Shown: one piece after another, positions 44,195-56,555 of the stretch | Position numbering within the stretch: the stretch's first letter is position 1 | How the letters are laid out: every line of letters begins with the position of its first letter | Assembly (NCBI GenBank): GCA_032718865.1 | Contig: JALUTQ010000045.1 | Span: 1,116,001 to 1,180,000 of the forward strand | Length of the DNA stretch: 64,000 nucleotides | DNA from: Tilletia caries | Lineage: Eukaryota; Basidiomycota; Exobasidiomycetes; Tilletiales; Tilletiaceae | Direction of reading: 5' to 3' | Notes under the pieces: generated by a model | What the model was told of the DNA's origin: nothing | What the model saw: only the letters and a program-made list of their open reading frames with translations | Database searches by the model: none | Program-made: the position numbers and the translations under genes

Positions 44195-44789
44195 AGCAGG
44201 CCGATCCCACCTTTTCGAGACGGCGACCCGAGTGTCGGTCCCGTCCTCGCCAATACCACTCGATCTGTGTTTTCAGATCGATTTGCTGTTTTGATAATCC
44301 CCTTCCCCCCTGCAAGCTCCCTGCAATGTTACCCTCTCCACCCCCAAGCGGGCCTCTCTTCCTCAATCTGCATGGCGTGCCTCTCTTCCAGCTCCTTGCC
44401 CCTCACGTTCGTTGTCGTGCCTTGTCTCGGTTTGTAACACATCTCCTTGCCCTTGCCCGTTGCGTGAAGCATGCCGATAACCGCTTGAGTGTGGTCCCAC
44501 GTGAGGAAGCGCAACAGCGGGAAGGAACCCTGGGCAAAGGGGGCTCCCAAGTCCCAATAATCCTGCTCGCTGGAAGGCCCAATCGCAGTCAGTGGCCACC
44601 AGTTCTCATCGAAGTTTGCGACCCACACGGTTCCCGCCAGCCTTTTGTCTTTCCTTCCCGCTCTGATCCACGCCTGCTCCCGCCCCCGCCCCGGTCTCGG
44701 ACGGTCGAGGTTCACCGTTCACCGTTCACCCAACCGAAAGAAGGTCATTTGCCCCTCCGACTCCGGAAGGACACGCAGCAGCCGCAGCG
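44195..44789. other. Intergenic region UBC12 to MFS transporter
   Basis: Contains the UBC12 3' end and the promoter of the next plus-strand gene. No supported gene. Confidence 0.5.
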
Positions 44790-47471
44790 ATGGCACCCGC
44801 AGACGATCCTGTACGCTTCCCCTCCCGCCCGCGCCCGCGCACCCGCTCCCGCCCCTCCTCAAACTCAGTCACCCTCGCGCTCTACGCCAAAGCATCCGAC
44901 GAAGCGGAGAAGAACCCGAACCTGCGCCGTCTCTCGCTCCTGGGCTCCTTCCTCGTCGCGCTCTCGGCGGGGAGCAACTATGCGTTCTCGAGCTGGGCGC
45001 CGCAGATGCAGGAGAGTGCGCATCTTAGCAGTACCAGCTTGAATATCGTTGGCCTTGCGGGGAATGCGGGTGTCTATCTGAGTGGACCTGTCATTGGGCG
45101 ATGGGTGGACAAGTCGGGACCGAAGCAGTGCGTTTTACATATACACCCACGGGGCTTCAGATACATGCGTGCTGACACGTCTTTCCTTTCTCATCTCCCG
45201 CCCTCCCAGCGCTCTCCTGTTTGGCGCTGTTCTGGTCGCAGCAGGATATGCCTCACTCTCCGCCGCATACTCCGGATCGTGGTCCTTCCACTCGACTGCC
45301 GCACTTGCCTTCTTCAACCTTCTGACAGGCCTCGGCAACAGTGCCGCCTTCGCTGCCGCCATGAATGCGCAGGCGAAGAGTTGGGACGGGTCTAAGGTGA
45401 GAAGAAACTGGCGTCGCTCGAGCTGGACGTGCTGATGGGATCGCAGCATATATTGACTTACTTTTGAACTCATAACCCCCGAAAGCGAGGCACGGCGACC
45501 GCCTTTGTCCTCTCCGGCTTCGGTCTTTCCGCCTTCTTCTACTCAACCCTGTCTCACTCCCTCTTCCCAGGAAATACGGCCGACTACCTTCTCCTCCTCT
45601 CCCTCGGCAGCGCATCATTCTACATCCTCGGATACTTCATCATCAAAGTTCTCCCGCCCGCAGACAGTCCCATGCTCCGCCGTCATCGAACGATGTCCTC
45701 AACAGACGGTGCCTTGGAAGCCACATCTCAATCCGAAGATCCAGAAGATCTCCCCGGTCTCACTCGTTCGTCGTCCCAGAACGGGCACAAGTACAACCGT
45801 CGACGGAGCTCGTCCGACATCGGTGCTCGCGCGTGGCTCACACAGGACGAGCTATCGTCTGCCGGTGAGGAGGACGAGGACGAGGATGAAGAGGATGACG
45901 ACGTGTATGGGGCGCGGTCGAATGAACGTCAGGGTTTGCTCCGGCATGGAGCTCCTGCGACTGGCGAGGGCGCTAACGAGGGCGGCTTGGGTCGAGCGGA
46001 CGGCGCCTCCGCTCTGGCGAATGGAAAGGGCCGAATGATTCCTGGCATCGGTCGCCCCTTCTCCTCTTCCAACGGAGCAGGAGCAGGCTCGTCAAACGCA
46101 GCCCCAGCCGCAGCGGCCGCTCCCGCCTCCACGGGCTCGGTCGACATCACCGGCTGGAAGCTGATCCGAACGACGGACTTCATCCTGCTCTTCCTGATCA
46201 TGACCGCCATCTCCGGTTCGGGCCTGTTGCTGATCAACAACTGCGGGACGATCACTCGCACGCTGTACGACTACAACAAGCGCATTCACAACGGTACCTC
46301 CGAGAGCCTGGCACTTTGGATGGAGGAGTACCATGCAGACAAGATATTGACTGTTCCTACTTTCGCTGCCTTGCCTACTGTTTCGCTCCGCACGCAGTCG
46401 TCCAGCTCTGGGAATCGAGACTGGCCCGAGTTCCTGCACAAGACGCTCGGACTGTTCGATTCGAGCATGAACACGCACAAGATTGTCTACCGGCCGTCTC
46501 CGGATGTGCTGGCGTCCCTGGGAAGGCCATTCGGTCGGCGCGGCGACAACGCTACGATGTCTGCTGCGCCGATGTTGGGCAACCTGACAAGGCTGGCACT
46601 GGACGAACATGCGTTGGTGCAGCAAATGCAGGCTCATCAGGTCTCGGCGATCAGTCTTGGGAATGCATTAGGTCGCATTCTGATAGGTGAGTTCATTGGG
46701 GTTGGCGAGTTAGGACAAATTTAGGACACGCGTAGAAATTTTGAGGTTGTGCTGACGGGAAATGTGTCACCCCGCGTCCTTCTCTCGATTTTTTTCTTTT
46801 GGCCAGGACTGCTCTCGGACCTTCTGGTCAACTACACATCGCCTCCGATGCGAGTCTGGCTGCTTGCGCTCGTCTCGCTGCTAGCTGTGAGCTCGCAGGC
46901 GCTGGCGGCGATACCGGACGTGATCACGACCGTGAGCCGGTTGCTGATTGTCAGCTCGCTGACGGGGCTGATGTACGGCACCCTCTTCGGGATCTCGCCT
47001 TCGCTGGCGTTTGAGTGGTTTGGTGAGTTCTCACTCTCGCACGAATTTTCCGAGCGGATTGAGTCGTGTCAGGCTCGTTCTTATACGTTTTTCCCTCTTT
47101 TGCCAATTGTAGGGATGAAGCACTTCAGTCAGAACTGGGGTATTGTGTCGTTGAGTCCAGTCGTGGCAGGGAATGTGTTTAACATACTCTTCGGCCGGTG
47201 AGTTGATTACGCCCCCCTTGCCTGCCTTGTGCTCTTCGTATTTTGTCTGGGTGGAGAGCATGGCCCTGATATCCCCCACTTGGAAACCTTTCCTCTCAGC
47301 GTATTCGACGCCCACGTTCCCGCCGACGCGCCTTCGCACCAATGCCCGTATGGCGAGGAGTGCTACCGGAGCGTGTTCGTGGTGACGACGGTGTGCTGTC
47401 TGGTCGCAGCGGTGCTCAGTGTGGTCCTCATCATCCGGCGAGCGGGCTGGCCTGGCTCGGAGCGACGATGA
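44790..47471 (+). CDS. MCH1: MFS transporter, MCH1-like
   Basis: Multi-pass membrane protein of the major facilitator superfamily, closest in pattern to fungal MCH1 (a vacuolar relative of monocarboxylate permeases whose substrate is unsettled). Six exons: 44790-45127, 45210-45396, 45486-46686, 46807-47022, 47113-47197 and 47300-47471; about 732 residues. The N-terminal half has SLLGSFLVALSAGSNYAFSSWAPQM and NIVGLAGNAGVYLSGPVIGRWVDK (MFS motif between helices 2 and 3), then LAFFNLLTGLGNSAAFAAA. A long cytosolic loop of roughly 170 residues carries an acidic run and Ser/Ala-rich sequence. The C-terminal half has TDFILLFLIMTAISGSGLLLINNCGTI, SLGNALGRILIG and LLIVSSLTGLMYGTLFGISPSL, then MKHFSQNWGIVSLSPVVAGNVFN, typical of this subfamily. 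It ends with a Cys-containing loop and a last helix. Confidence 0.88.
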
Positions 47472-48140
47472 ACGCGGCGACCGACGACCCATCCCATGGG
47501 ATCCTGTTCCGACTTTTTTTGGAGACTCGGTACCCCTCTTTCTGCCAAGTCACCACTCACCACCCCACCTGCGCTCTTCTCAGCTTCTCCGGTTCACGGA
47601 TCGCCGACCCGAGGACGTACACAGCTCGAAGCCTCGAAAGCAAGTACGTACATTCTTTCGGCGTCCAAGATACGGTCGGGCTTTCCTTCTTCGCAGCGAC
47701 GGGGGCTCCGGGCTTGTGAGGACGGCGCACGTATGTATGTACACGGACATGCTCTAGAGCGCTGCGATGGGCCTCATCCTGTAATAATCGTCTTCCTTCG
47801 GGGGGTTCCACGCTTTGGAAACACACACACATTTCGCTCGGTTGTCATCTCCTTTGACCACAGCGCCAAGCACGCGTCAAATCCGGGAACGCGTCGAGCG
47901 AGCCGGGAAGCGGGAACGCGTCGAGTAGTGGCTATGTATAAGCGGGGCTATGTACTCGTAGATTATAGGACGGAGGGCGAGGACCCTACATACCCGAGTG
48001 CTTCATCTGGCATCTGACATTTCCCAGCATATGTAGTCTGCTGTCTGAACACCTACTTAACCCGAGCGCATTTCGATGGGATCTTCCCTCGCATTGATTT
48101 AGTATTCCTTCCGCCAAGTTCAGTAATCTTCTCAGCAAGG
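47472..48140. other. Intergenic region, no supported gene
   Basis: About 670 bp between two plus-strand genes. Overlapping frames have no motif. It contains the transporter 3' end and the thioesterase promoter. Confidence 0.5.
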
Positions 48141-49126
48141 ATGGTGCTCAAGGCGATGTCGCTCGAGGCGGCCCGCGAAAGCATCAAGGATTTCATGCAC
48201 AATCTCTCCAACGGCGACCGCGACACGTCCTTTTCTGCCGCTGCCCTCGACTCGGCCTCGCTCGAGCTGCTCGACCTGAGCAGGTCAGAGGATGGCAAGT
48301 ACAGCGAATTAGTGGTGAGTCCATGTACCATTGCTGTTGCGCTGCGCTGGCATGGAAGTTTGCAAAGATGAGGTTCAGAAGGGACGTTGCTGACTCTCTC
48401 TGTCTTTCATGGTTGCCGCGGGCGCGCGTTGGTCGTTGGGGCAGTGCGAGATGCAGGCCACGGACAAGATGGCGAACGGGCTCGGCAACGTGCATGGTGC
48501 GTTCTTCGTGATCCTCATCAAGTTCGTGCGCGTGCGGCTCACCGACTCCTCTCTCTCTCTCTCCTTCCCCAGGCGGCTGCGTTGCGACCATCGTCGACTG
48601 CATCACCTCCGCCTGCATCTACTGCCACACAACCGGCGAGATCCCAGACCCATGGTCCATGCTCGGCGTCTCCCAATCGCTCTCCATCGTCTACCTCAGT
48701 CCTTTGCCCATCGAGTCCTACATGGATATCATCATCACAGTCGCCAGTGTCGGGCGATCGATATCGGTCACGCAGGTGAGACAGGGAGGACAGAAGATGA
48801 GGTCTCGGAAGGGGGTTGGGACCCTTTGGAGCTCGCTGATCCTGTGGGTTCTGAACGTCCCTTTCTTTTGTGAAAACAGGCCGAGATTTGGGTCAAGGAC
48901 GGGAAAGGCGGGAAGCGGATACGCAAGGCTGCGCTGGGGACCCATACTAAGGTACGACCCTACCCTCCCTCCCTGCTTGACTCCCTCAATCTTTTCTTTC
49001 CTTCTCTCCGTCTCTTCGACCTCTGGACAGAAACTGATGCTTTTACACACACTTCCATCCATCCATTCTCGGCTCCCATACAAAAAACGTAAACAGGTCG
49101 ACAACAGCTCCCAAGCCAAGCTCTAA
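48141..49126 (+). CDS. Hotdog-fold acyl-CoA thioesterase (ACOT13/THEM2-like)
   Basis: Predicted to hydrolyse acyl-CoA thioesters. Five exons: 48141-48314, 48445-48496, 48573-48775, 48880-48951 and 49097-49126; about 176 residues, normal for the family. The core reads CEMQATDKMANGLGNVHGG, then CVATIVDCITS, matching the 4HBT pattern with the HGG motif and the downstream Asp. It continues with SLSIVYLSPLPIESYMDI and RSISVTQAEIWVKDGKGGKRIRKAALGTHTK, the usual last strands. The second exon rests on a CAG acceptor at 48442-48444. The tiny last exon (VDNSSQAKL) is the least certain part; a different acceptor at 49030 is possible. Confidence 0.88.
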
Positions 49127-49795
49127 ACCACCTCCAGCCGGTTTTCCCTTTTTCTTTGCCCAGCTTCCAGCCCTCCAGACAGCCTTACTTTCGCAGTAAA
49201 AATCGGTCGTCGCCCCCTCGGACTTGGTCACGGACAGACGTCAGGAACGGATGCCCAAGCACAAGTCTACTCGTCCATTCTGCGCGACAAATGTGTAACG
49301 AGTTAAACGACGGCTCTTTCTATTTCTAATCAACCTCCAATGGATTTTGCAAGATCATTCGTCGCCATGAACTTCTTTGAGGAATTTTCCTTGCGTTCCT
49401 GCTTGCATCCCTACACCTTCGTGCTCGAGGCCCCTTTCTTCGTCACTCATCAAAACCGCTCTGTCTCACTGACTCCCCTCAGCCTCTTCACTCTTGCAAT
49501 TCCAGAAGGGCCCGCCTCACAATTCCTATGGCTGCACATGCCACTTGGCGCTCAAGAATTGATATTTGAATACGTGAGATTGAAATCGACCTGAACCTGC
49601 TAGGGGGGAGGGGGAGGGGGAGGGGGGGGAAAGGGAAACCGGTGAAAATGAGCGTATGTACACCCGTACGTTCGTTGCTGAAGGAGAGGAGGAAGGGGGA
49701 GTGGGTAACCGAGATATGTTGTATTTTGGTGTGCGTAGGCATGCTGAGCAAAAAAAAAAAAAGCGACCAGACTTGAACGGAGTGCTGGATTTTGT
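49127..49795. other. Convergent 3' region
   Basis: Lies between the ends of the thioesterase and the C2-domain gene. It has a G-rich tract (about 49600-49630) and an A-run at 49750-49762. No gene recognised. Confidence 0.55.
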
Positions 49796-52195
49796 TCATT
49801 GTCCATAATTGTAGTACGGCTGATACTGCTGCTGCTGCCCAGGCGGCGGGGCATACTGCTGCTGCTGCGGCGGCGCAGGTGCGTACATCCCAGGTCCGGG
49901 CGTAGGAGGAGGAGGAGGCTGTCCGTACGCAGATGGCGCATTTGCCGTCCCGTTCGGATACGCGTATGGCAGACTTCCCGCTAATGACGACGGAATACCG
50001 TTGTTCTGCTGTTGCATGTACAGAGGCTGCTGCGGCGGCTGTGGCTGTTGTTGGAGATGGGGCGGGAACTGCCCAGCAGGCGGAGGTGCATTGTACATCT
50101 GTTGCTGTTGCTGCTGCTGCGGTGGTGGTTGCTGATACAAACTCGGCGCAGCCGGAGGAGGATATGATGACTGCTGTTGCAGATGGGCAGGGATCGAATG
50201 TATCGTCCCATACCCACCAACCGAAGGCGGGGGTGCATGGCTGTACGTCTGGAAACTCGACATCGACGCGATGCTCGCCATCGAGGGCGCCGGGGAGGAC
50301 GATCGCTGCGGACCACTGGGCATCGACATGGGCACGAGACCTGTGGGGGGAGGACCTTGCGATGCATACATCGAAGGGCCTGGCTGTTGCTGCTGCTGAT
50401 GATGCTGCTGTTGGGGAGGGAGCGTCGGCAGCGCATGGAAGCTCGCTGGGGAGTGGCTGTGCGCGGACGAAGGTCCCTGGCTCGGATCATGCGCCGGCGT
50501 AGTCGGGGCTGAATGTGGCTGGTGCTGATGCGCAGGCATAGGCGAAGGCGCGAGCGAGGTCGATGCTGGATTCGCAGCCAGTGGGTACGACGACTGGCGT
50601 AACGGTTGATGCTGTTGTTGGTGTGGTGATTGGTACTGATGCGGCACAGGACCCCCGGGAGGCGGTGTCCCGTGCATCGCAGGCCCAAGAGGCGGAAGCG
50701 GGTAATGACCATGCAGCGTAGGTGGAGTAGAATGCGCATATATGCTGCCCGGGGCTCCAGGGCCAGACTGGTAAGGACCGACGGGCGAAGGCGCAGGGGA
50801 GATCCCTGCATGACCATGGGGCAACATGGCTGGTGTGGGCGTGGCACTCGGTGGAGGAGGAGGGTACGCATACTGCGGCGCTTGGCTCATCGTGGGCGGA
50901 GGCGCAGCATTGGCATATGGCTGTTGATATTGCTGCTGTTGCTGTGGTGGAGGAGCATGGGCGGAAGGTGCAAAAGAGAGCGCGGCCATGGAGCGTGCGA
51001 TCTCGCTCGCTGCGTCCTGGTACGCTTCGGACGAGGTGATGGGCGTCGGAGGGACAACATTATAGTTCGGTTGAGCCTGATGTGCCGTATTCAACGAGGG
51101 CCACCCAGCATGACTTGACGCATTTGCGACGATTTGAGCCGCCTCGGAGTGGTGTGAATGCGGTTGATGCTGAGCATGCGGGTTTGACGACCCGTTCTCC
51201 GGCGGTTGAGGACTGGACACACGTTGGAGAGTCGGCTGAGCGTAGACAGGGGTGTACATGTCGATGTTGGCCATCGCCGAGCTCGGCCGGAGAATGGCAG
51301 GGATGTCTGACAGTCTCCGATTGTGAGCAGCTGGACTGGGCGAGTTCGATCGACCGGGCGCACCGAGGAGGTTGTTATAAGACAGCGAGCCAGTCATGCT
51401 GAGCCGATCGCTGCGGTTTCCATGGTCTCCGCCTGTTCGACCGACGCGTCCGTATTCGCTGACACCGCTGGGGCGAGGCATGTGCTTGCTGGGCGGGTGT
51501 GGTGGCGCCTCTGCGGAGTCTTCATCGACCTCGCCAATAAAGACGCCAGCGCCGCCGTAGGACTCTCCAGCTGCGCCGCCGATGGAGCTGCCGGCGACCG
51601 GCTTGGGGGCCTTCTTCTTCTTGGGCGGTGCCTTGTCGAGGTAGTAGGTGAGCTCGAGATAGACCTCGCCCGCATAGCGATCCTTTGCCTGGAGCGGCAC
51701 CCATTCGTCGAACTCTCCGCTCTTGAGGGTTTCTGTGAGATCGACGACGCCTTCGCCGATGAACTCGGGTTCACGCTGGTCGTCGGCATAGCAGGCGACC
51801 TTCATGACCTTCTTGACCGGTTTTGCTCTGGACTTTGCTGTTGAGGCTGAGACGGAGCCAGTCGTGGCGGCATCGAGGGCGAGCTGCTCCTTGGCGAGCA
51901 ACTCCTCGAGGTCGTCGTAGATGTCGAAGTGGAGCTGCTGGTCCCACTGCGGGTGCTGGCCGCCGCGCTTGTCGGGCGTGGTCTTGAGGGGCTCGTTGTT
52001 GACTGTGAGGACGCAGTATGGATCCTGCTTGCCGATCGAGCGCTTGTTGGGGAGATTTCTCTGCAGGACAGATACGAGCCGTCAGTACTGCGCACACTTC
52101 TGCTCTGCTCAGCTCTCCTTCCGTGCACTCACCGCCTTGAGGACGACGCAGACGAGGGTGCCCTTCTTCTGAGCACCAGGCAGCGGTGGGACCAT
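49796..52195 (-). CDS. C2-domain, Pro/Gln-rich protein resembling Inn1/Fic1 cytokinesis factors
   Basis: Two exons: 52195-52133 and 52060-49796; about 775 residues. An N-terminal C2 domain starts GTLVCVVLKARNLPNKRSIGKQDPYCVL and continues with TTPDKRGGQHPQWDQQLHFDIYDD; the next C2 strands include VACYADDQREPEFIGEGVVDL and GEVYLELTYYL. Then PPKKKKAPKP leads into some 550 residues rich in Pro, Gln, Ser, His and Tyr with many PxxP-like and QQQ segments. This architecture (C2 plus long proline-rich tail) is that of Inn1 (budding yeast) and Fic1 (fission yeast), which act at the division site and bind SH3 proteins. Orthology is inference. The gene ends in a run of Tyr/Asn/Gln (QPYYNYGQ). Confidence 0.85.
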
Positions 52196-53117
52196 GGTTG
52201 GGGGTATGCGATCCGCGTCGCTCCTGTGATGATGGGGCGAGCAGTGATGAGTAGAGTACGAGCAGCGTCGGAATGCGCACGACGATCGCAGCCGGGTCAA
52301 GGTGAGTGTGACTGTGAAGGAGAAGGAGAAGAAGCAGTGAATGAATGCGCAGACAGACGTTGGGAGGAACAAGCCAACATCAACACCACCGCCATTTCAC
52401 GACCGGGCGCGGAGGCGGGGCGGAGAGGAGTTCCTGATCATGATCACTCTACTCTCCTCATCAGCAACGCACGGCCATCAGATGGGGATGAGATGTAGAT
52501 GGATTTCACAGTGGGGACAGACAGAACACAGAGGGGAGAGAGAGACAGAGACAGAGAGAGGTTCTTCCTCCAAAGGTCCACAATGCCAGCGCCGAAGCCA
52601 GAGGTTACCAGTGCTGGGTATAAGAAGTTGGCGAGGGGGCGACAATATCGAGGGGGGAAAATAGGGCGGTGTGTGTATGAGTACCAGGGGGGGCGGAGAG
52701 CGAGCGAGCGAATGAACGAATGTTGCCGATCCGAAGAGCGTAGAAGGAGGTGCGTGATAGCAGAGTAGAGGCAAAGCAAGATCCAGGAGGAGGGGGACGT
52801 GGGCAAAGAGGGTCGATGCCAGATGGTCGATAGTGAAAGAAAAGGTGGAAAAAGAAGTCGAACGGTGGTGCGATATGGTAGGCAACGAGGAGGGCCGTTC
52901 CATAGCAAGGTTTTCCGGAAATGCCTTGGTTGGAGTGAAAGGAAAACGTCCGGGTTCGACGAAATGGCCTCGTTGAGAATCGTTTCGGCGTGAATAGAAA
53001 AGGGCCTGGCATAGATGTCGGCGGGAGAGGCGACCGTGTTCATATATATGTGTGTGCTGTCGAGTACCGTTCTGACTTCGGAGCGTTGATGCCCAGGTTT
53101 GTTTCCGTCCCCATCCA
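52196..53117. other. Intergenic region
   Basis: Upstream of the C2 gene and downstream of the next minus-strand gene. (GA)-rich around 52535-52560. Several overlapping frames have no domain. No gene supported. Confidence 0.5.
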
Positions 53118-54777
53118 TCACAAGCCCAGTCGTCGCGAGTAGTCGTGGTCATCCCGGAGCGAGGCCTGGCTGCCCGTATTCGCATTGCTCAACATGAACC
53201 GCGGATCCGGTCGGCCAGGAACCGCATCGTCATCCTCATCTCCCTCCACCTGCTCTTTGGAACCAGGAGCCGCATCTGACAGGGCTGTCGGCGCCGTATC
53301 GTGTGAATCCCCCGGGCTGACTCCACCAGCACCTGTGGGACCCGCGTGCAGGTATTGATGCGATGACCCACTGGCCACACCTGCACCAGCAGCCCCTCCC
53401 TCTGGTGTTGGGCCCAGGGGAGGCGATGGGCCCGCACCCTGTCCATAGCCAGCGTACGGGTTCGGCATCATGTTGGGGTCCATAGGAGGCGAGCCGGGCG
53501 GAGGCGAACCCGTGCTGGCAGGAACACCCCATGGTTGACCGGGCCCGACGGCACTGCCGCCGTACGAAGTCTGACGGTTGTGCTGCTCCGGGTGACCCTG
53601 TTGCTGTCCATGTTGACCATATGGGTCGTTGCCGTTACCATCATGCGCCTGACCGGCGTAGTAGGCACCATAGGCACCCGCTGCCGCACCCGCACCCGCT
53701 GCTGCACCAGCCGCGCCCATTGTGGGCCCATAGGCACCCATGCCCGCATACCCAGGTTGCGTGCCAGCAGAGAAGTGCGAAGGCTCGTAGCCCTCGGGCC
53801 CATACTTGTGGTTACCGTACGAGGAGCCAATGGTCCCCTGCGCGCCGTATGCGGTCGCAGCACCGGGCGTCGGCACACGGGGCGGGTACGAGTTCGGACC
53901 CTCGATCATCTCCGGATCATCATCGTCGTCGTCGTAGTCAAAGGGCGTCCGACTGTGGGCCGCAGCAGCTGAGGCCGCTGCCATGACGTCTGCGTCCATC
54001 TGTTTCTGACGACGACGGCGCATGAGGAGCCAGACCAGACCGGCGATCAGGAGGGCGACGAGGATGGCGACGACAGCAAAGACACCGCCGACGGCGCCCT
54101 TGTTGTCGAAGAAGCCGCCGCTGTTCGAGTTGGAATCTCTGGTGGAGGTGGGAGTGGAGACGGAGGTCCCGGTGGTTATGACCACGACGGTGGTCGTGAT
54201 GGTCGTCGGCTGAGCAAAGGAAGGGGTGATGATGATCACCGTCGGCGTCACAACCGTAGCACTGCCATCACAAGAACAGGGCATGGGTAAGCGGACATAG
54301 GTCAACCAAAATGAGAACGGGTATTTCGGCAGCGGGGGGGGGGGGGGGTTCACTCACGTGGTTACGACTGAAGTCGGCGTGAAGACGGTGGACGTAGTGG
54401 TCCTCGTGGTAGAGGCCGTTGTACGCGTTGATGTTGTAGTGGTCGTGCGCGTTGACCTTGTCGAGGACGTAGACGAAGTCGAGTTTGTCTCCGAATTGTC
54501 GCCCCCATCGGTAAGGCCTGAAGTAGGCGATTGGGTTGCGCTTGCGGTAGCGGTGTCCTGAGGGGTGAACAGATCGTCAGTACATGGGCAAGGCCGTAGG
54601 ATCAGAATCACGGAGGCAGAACACTCACGCTGTATGAGCATAGGTTAGACCCAGAGGAGACAGACGGAAAGTTGTTCAGTGGACCGATGAATTCGCGAGT
54701 TGGGATCGATAGGGACTTTCCCCTCGAACTTACGAGCGGGACGACATTACCGGCGAGCGATGTCTGGGATGCTGTGT
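53118..54777 (-). CDS. Single-pass membrane protein with Ser/Thr-rich ectodomain (N-terminus unresolved)
   Basis: Family not recognised; the plan recalls fungal cell-wall sensors (Mid2/Wsc-like), which is inference. Exons read with confidence: 54557-54358 and 54261-53118. An upstream exon ends at 54735 (SQTSLAGNVVPL) and begins at or beyond 54772. The ectodomain is Thr/Ser-rich (STSSTRSTRTTTTTSTRTT; ITTTVVVITTGTSVSTPTS). One transmembrane helix follows (GGVFAVVAILVALLIAGLVW) with a basic stop (RRRRQKQ). The cytosolic tail of about 270 residues is Gly/Pro/Tyr/Ala-rich and acidic in places. A 16-base G run sits in the intron before the last exon. Read without splicing, the sequence above 54777 encodes a hydrophobic stretch (LALALALALGLLPSLFLFY) that could be a signal anchor, but it has no ATG. 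Confidence 0.7.
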
Positions 54778-55583
54778 ACCACAAATAGAAGAGAAAGAGA
54801 GAGGGAAGGAGTCCAAGGGCGAGGGCGAGTGCAAGAGCGAGTATGTAGTAGTTGAGGTAACGAGTAATGTAGAGCAGAAGGGGAGCGAGTCAGCCAGTCA
54901 GACAGTCAGTCAAGGGAATGGGGATGATGTTGATGATGTCCAATGTCCATCGCGTCCATCCCGTTTGTTTGTTAGCTTAGTTAGTTTCGTAGAGGGATGC
55001 AGATCATAACCCGCAACAGAGTCTCAGCGTAACGCGTAACGGCCGGGGGGAAAGCGAAAGGGGTCACAGCACGCCGGAGGACGCCCGCTTCCCTCCACTT
55101 CACTCACACACAGCAGGCGAGTTCACACCATGGTGAAGCGAATGCTGGGAAACATCTCTCCACAAGCACACCAAGCAAGAAGGACAGAGCGCGAAGTAAC
55201 GAAAGGTCCAAGCGGGTGTTCGATGGCGAGGATGAAATGAGGCACAGAGATCTGCTTCGGTCTACGGGTTCCTAGGAAACCCCCTGGCGAGACTGCGAGA
55301 CCTCCACCCGGAGTCTCTCTCGTGCGAGAAGATTTTTTCTCTCCGACCCGAACAAAACTTTGGAATCTTCTTCCTCCGTCTTCCTTCTTCCTCTCCTCGA
55401 ACAATTTTACGGAGGTGAGTCGCATCGCAAGCTGCCCCGCTCACCTCACAGTCCCAACTCACCACCTTCCCCTCGCTCTTCCACCCACCACAGACACAAA
55501 AGTTCGAGCTCGTCTGGTTTTTCAGTGTCGCGTCTCGCGTTCCCGTCTCCAAGAAGAGTACTCTTCCCCGAGCCGTACCCCAC
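54778..55583. other. Region upstream of the membrane protein, no clear gene
   Basis: The missing 5' exon of the minus-strand membrane protein may lie here. On the plus strand a GTGAGT..CCACAG pair (about 55414-55493) could be a leader intron of the putative small gene that follows. Confidence 0.35.
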
Positions 55584-55900
55584 CATGGGGGCGTCGGGGG
55601 AGACCATCGGGGTCGCGCGGGTATCTTCCCCTGTAAAAAGGGGGGCCCGCGTAGCTCTCACCCCCGGTGAGCGTCTTTGATCTACAGCAGAACCTTCTCC
55701 TTTCCTCGATGCCGTTGTCAGTCCTTTCGGCGCTGGCGCCGTGGTCTGGTTCGGTCGAGCCTCTCCTTCGTCCATACCATTCCCCCCTTCGCATGCACTT
55801 CCTTCGGGAGAGTGCCCTCTCGTGTCCATGCAGCACCTTGCCCCTTTCCCATGCGGCCGCTTCTCGCTTGCACTCAACTCTTCCAAGACGCCCCGGCGGT
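55584..55900 (+). CDS. Putative small gene, product unknown
   Basis: An ATG in a strong context (CCACCATGG) opens MGASGETIGVARVSSPVKRG, ending at a GTGAGC donor near 55670. After an acceptor around 55689 or 55730 a frame continues either as VVSPFGAGAVVWFGRASPS or as LSALAPWSGSVEPLL. The pieces are short and no family is recognised, so this may be non-coding. From 55901 to 56555 I see nothing further. Confidence 0.2.
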
Positions 55901-56555
55901 AATGCGCTTCGGTCTCACTTCGCAAGAGGAGAGAGCTTCGGCGCTGAGGAGGGGAGCATGGCTGCTGGGAGGTCAGGCAGGTGCTGTATAGTTCGGGAGG
56001 CTGTGCGTTGGGGTGCGGGATGCAGGTCTGGAGGATGAGCGCTGATCATCAGATCGTGGTTTACGGTCTTTGCGGGAGGAGAAGATGCAGGCAAGACCGA
56101 CATTCTTTGCTCTTCCTCTTTTCTTCCTCTCGTCTCCACCAATCTCCTCCATCGACTCCACCGGATTCCAAGTCGTCGCATTAATGTGAGTTTGCAAACT
56201 ATCTCCGACCTCTCCACTCTCCCTCCCTCCTCCTCTTCCTCCTCCTCCCCACCGAAGTACCAAGATGAGCAAAAATGTGTCGCCCCAGGCAGCGTACAGT
56301 CGCTGAGTGACTAACTGGACCATAGCCAAACAAATGTGTCCGCCTCTGAACTTCCAACCCCTTTCCATTCCCCTCTCCACCCCCATCTACCTACAACCTT
56401 GCGAACGAGCCTATACTGACCCGCCCAATCTCTGTCCTCCCTCCCTTCGACTCAGGCCCTGTCACCCGCTTCAGACCTACCCACTCAGCAATATCTGTAC
56501 GAACAAACCTAAGGTCACTTTTTGTATTCTTCATGGTTTCAATCGATCGAGCATG

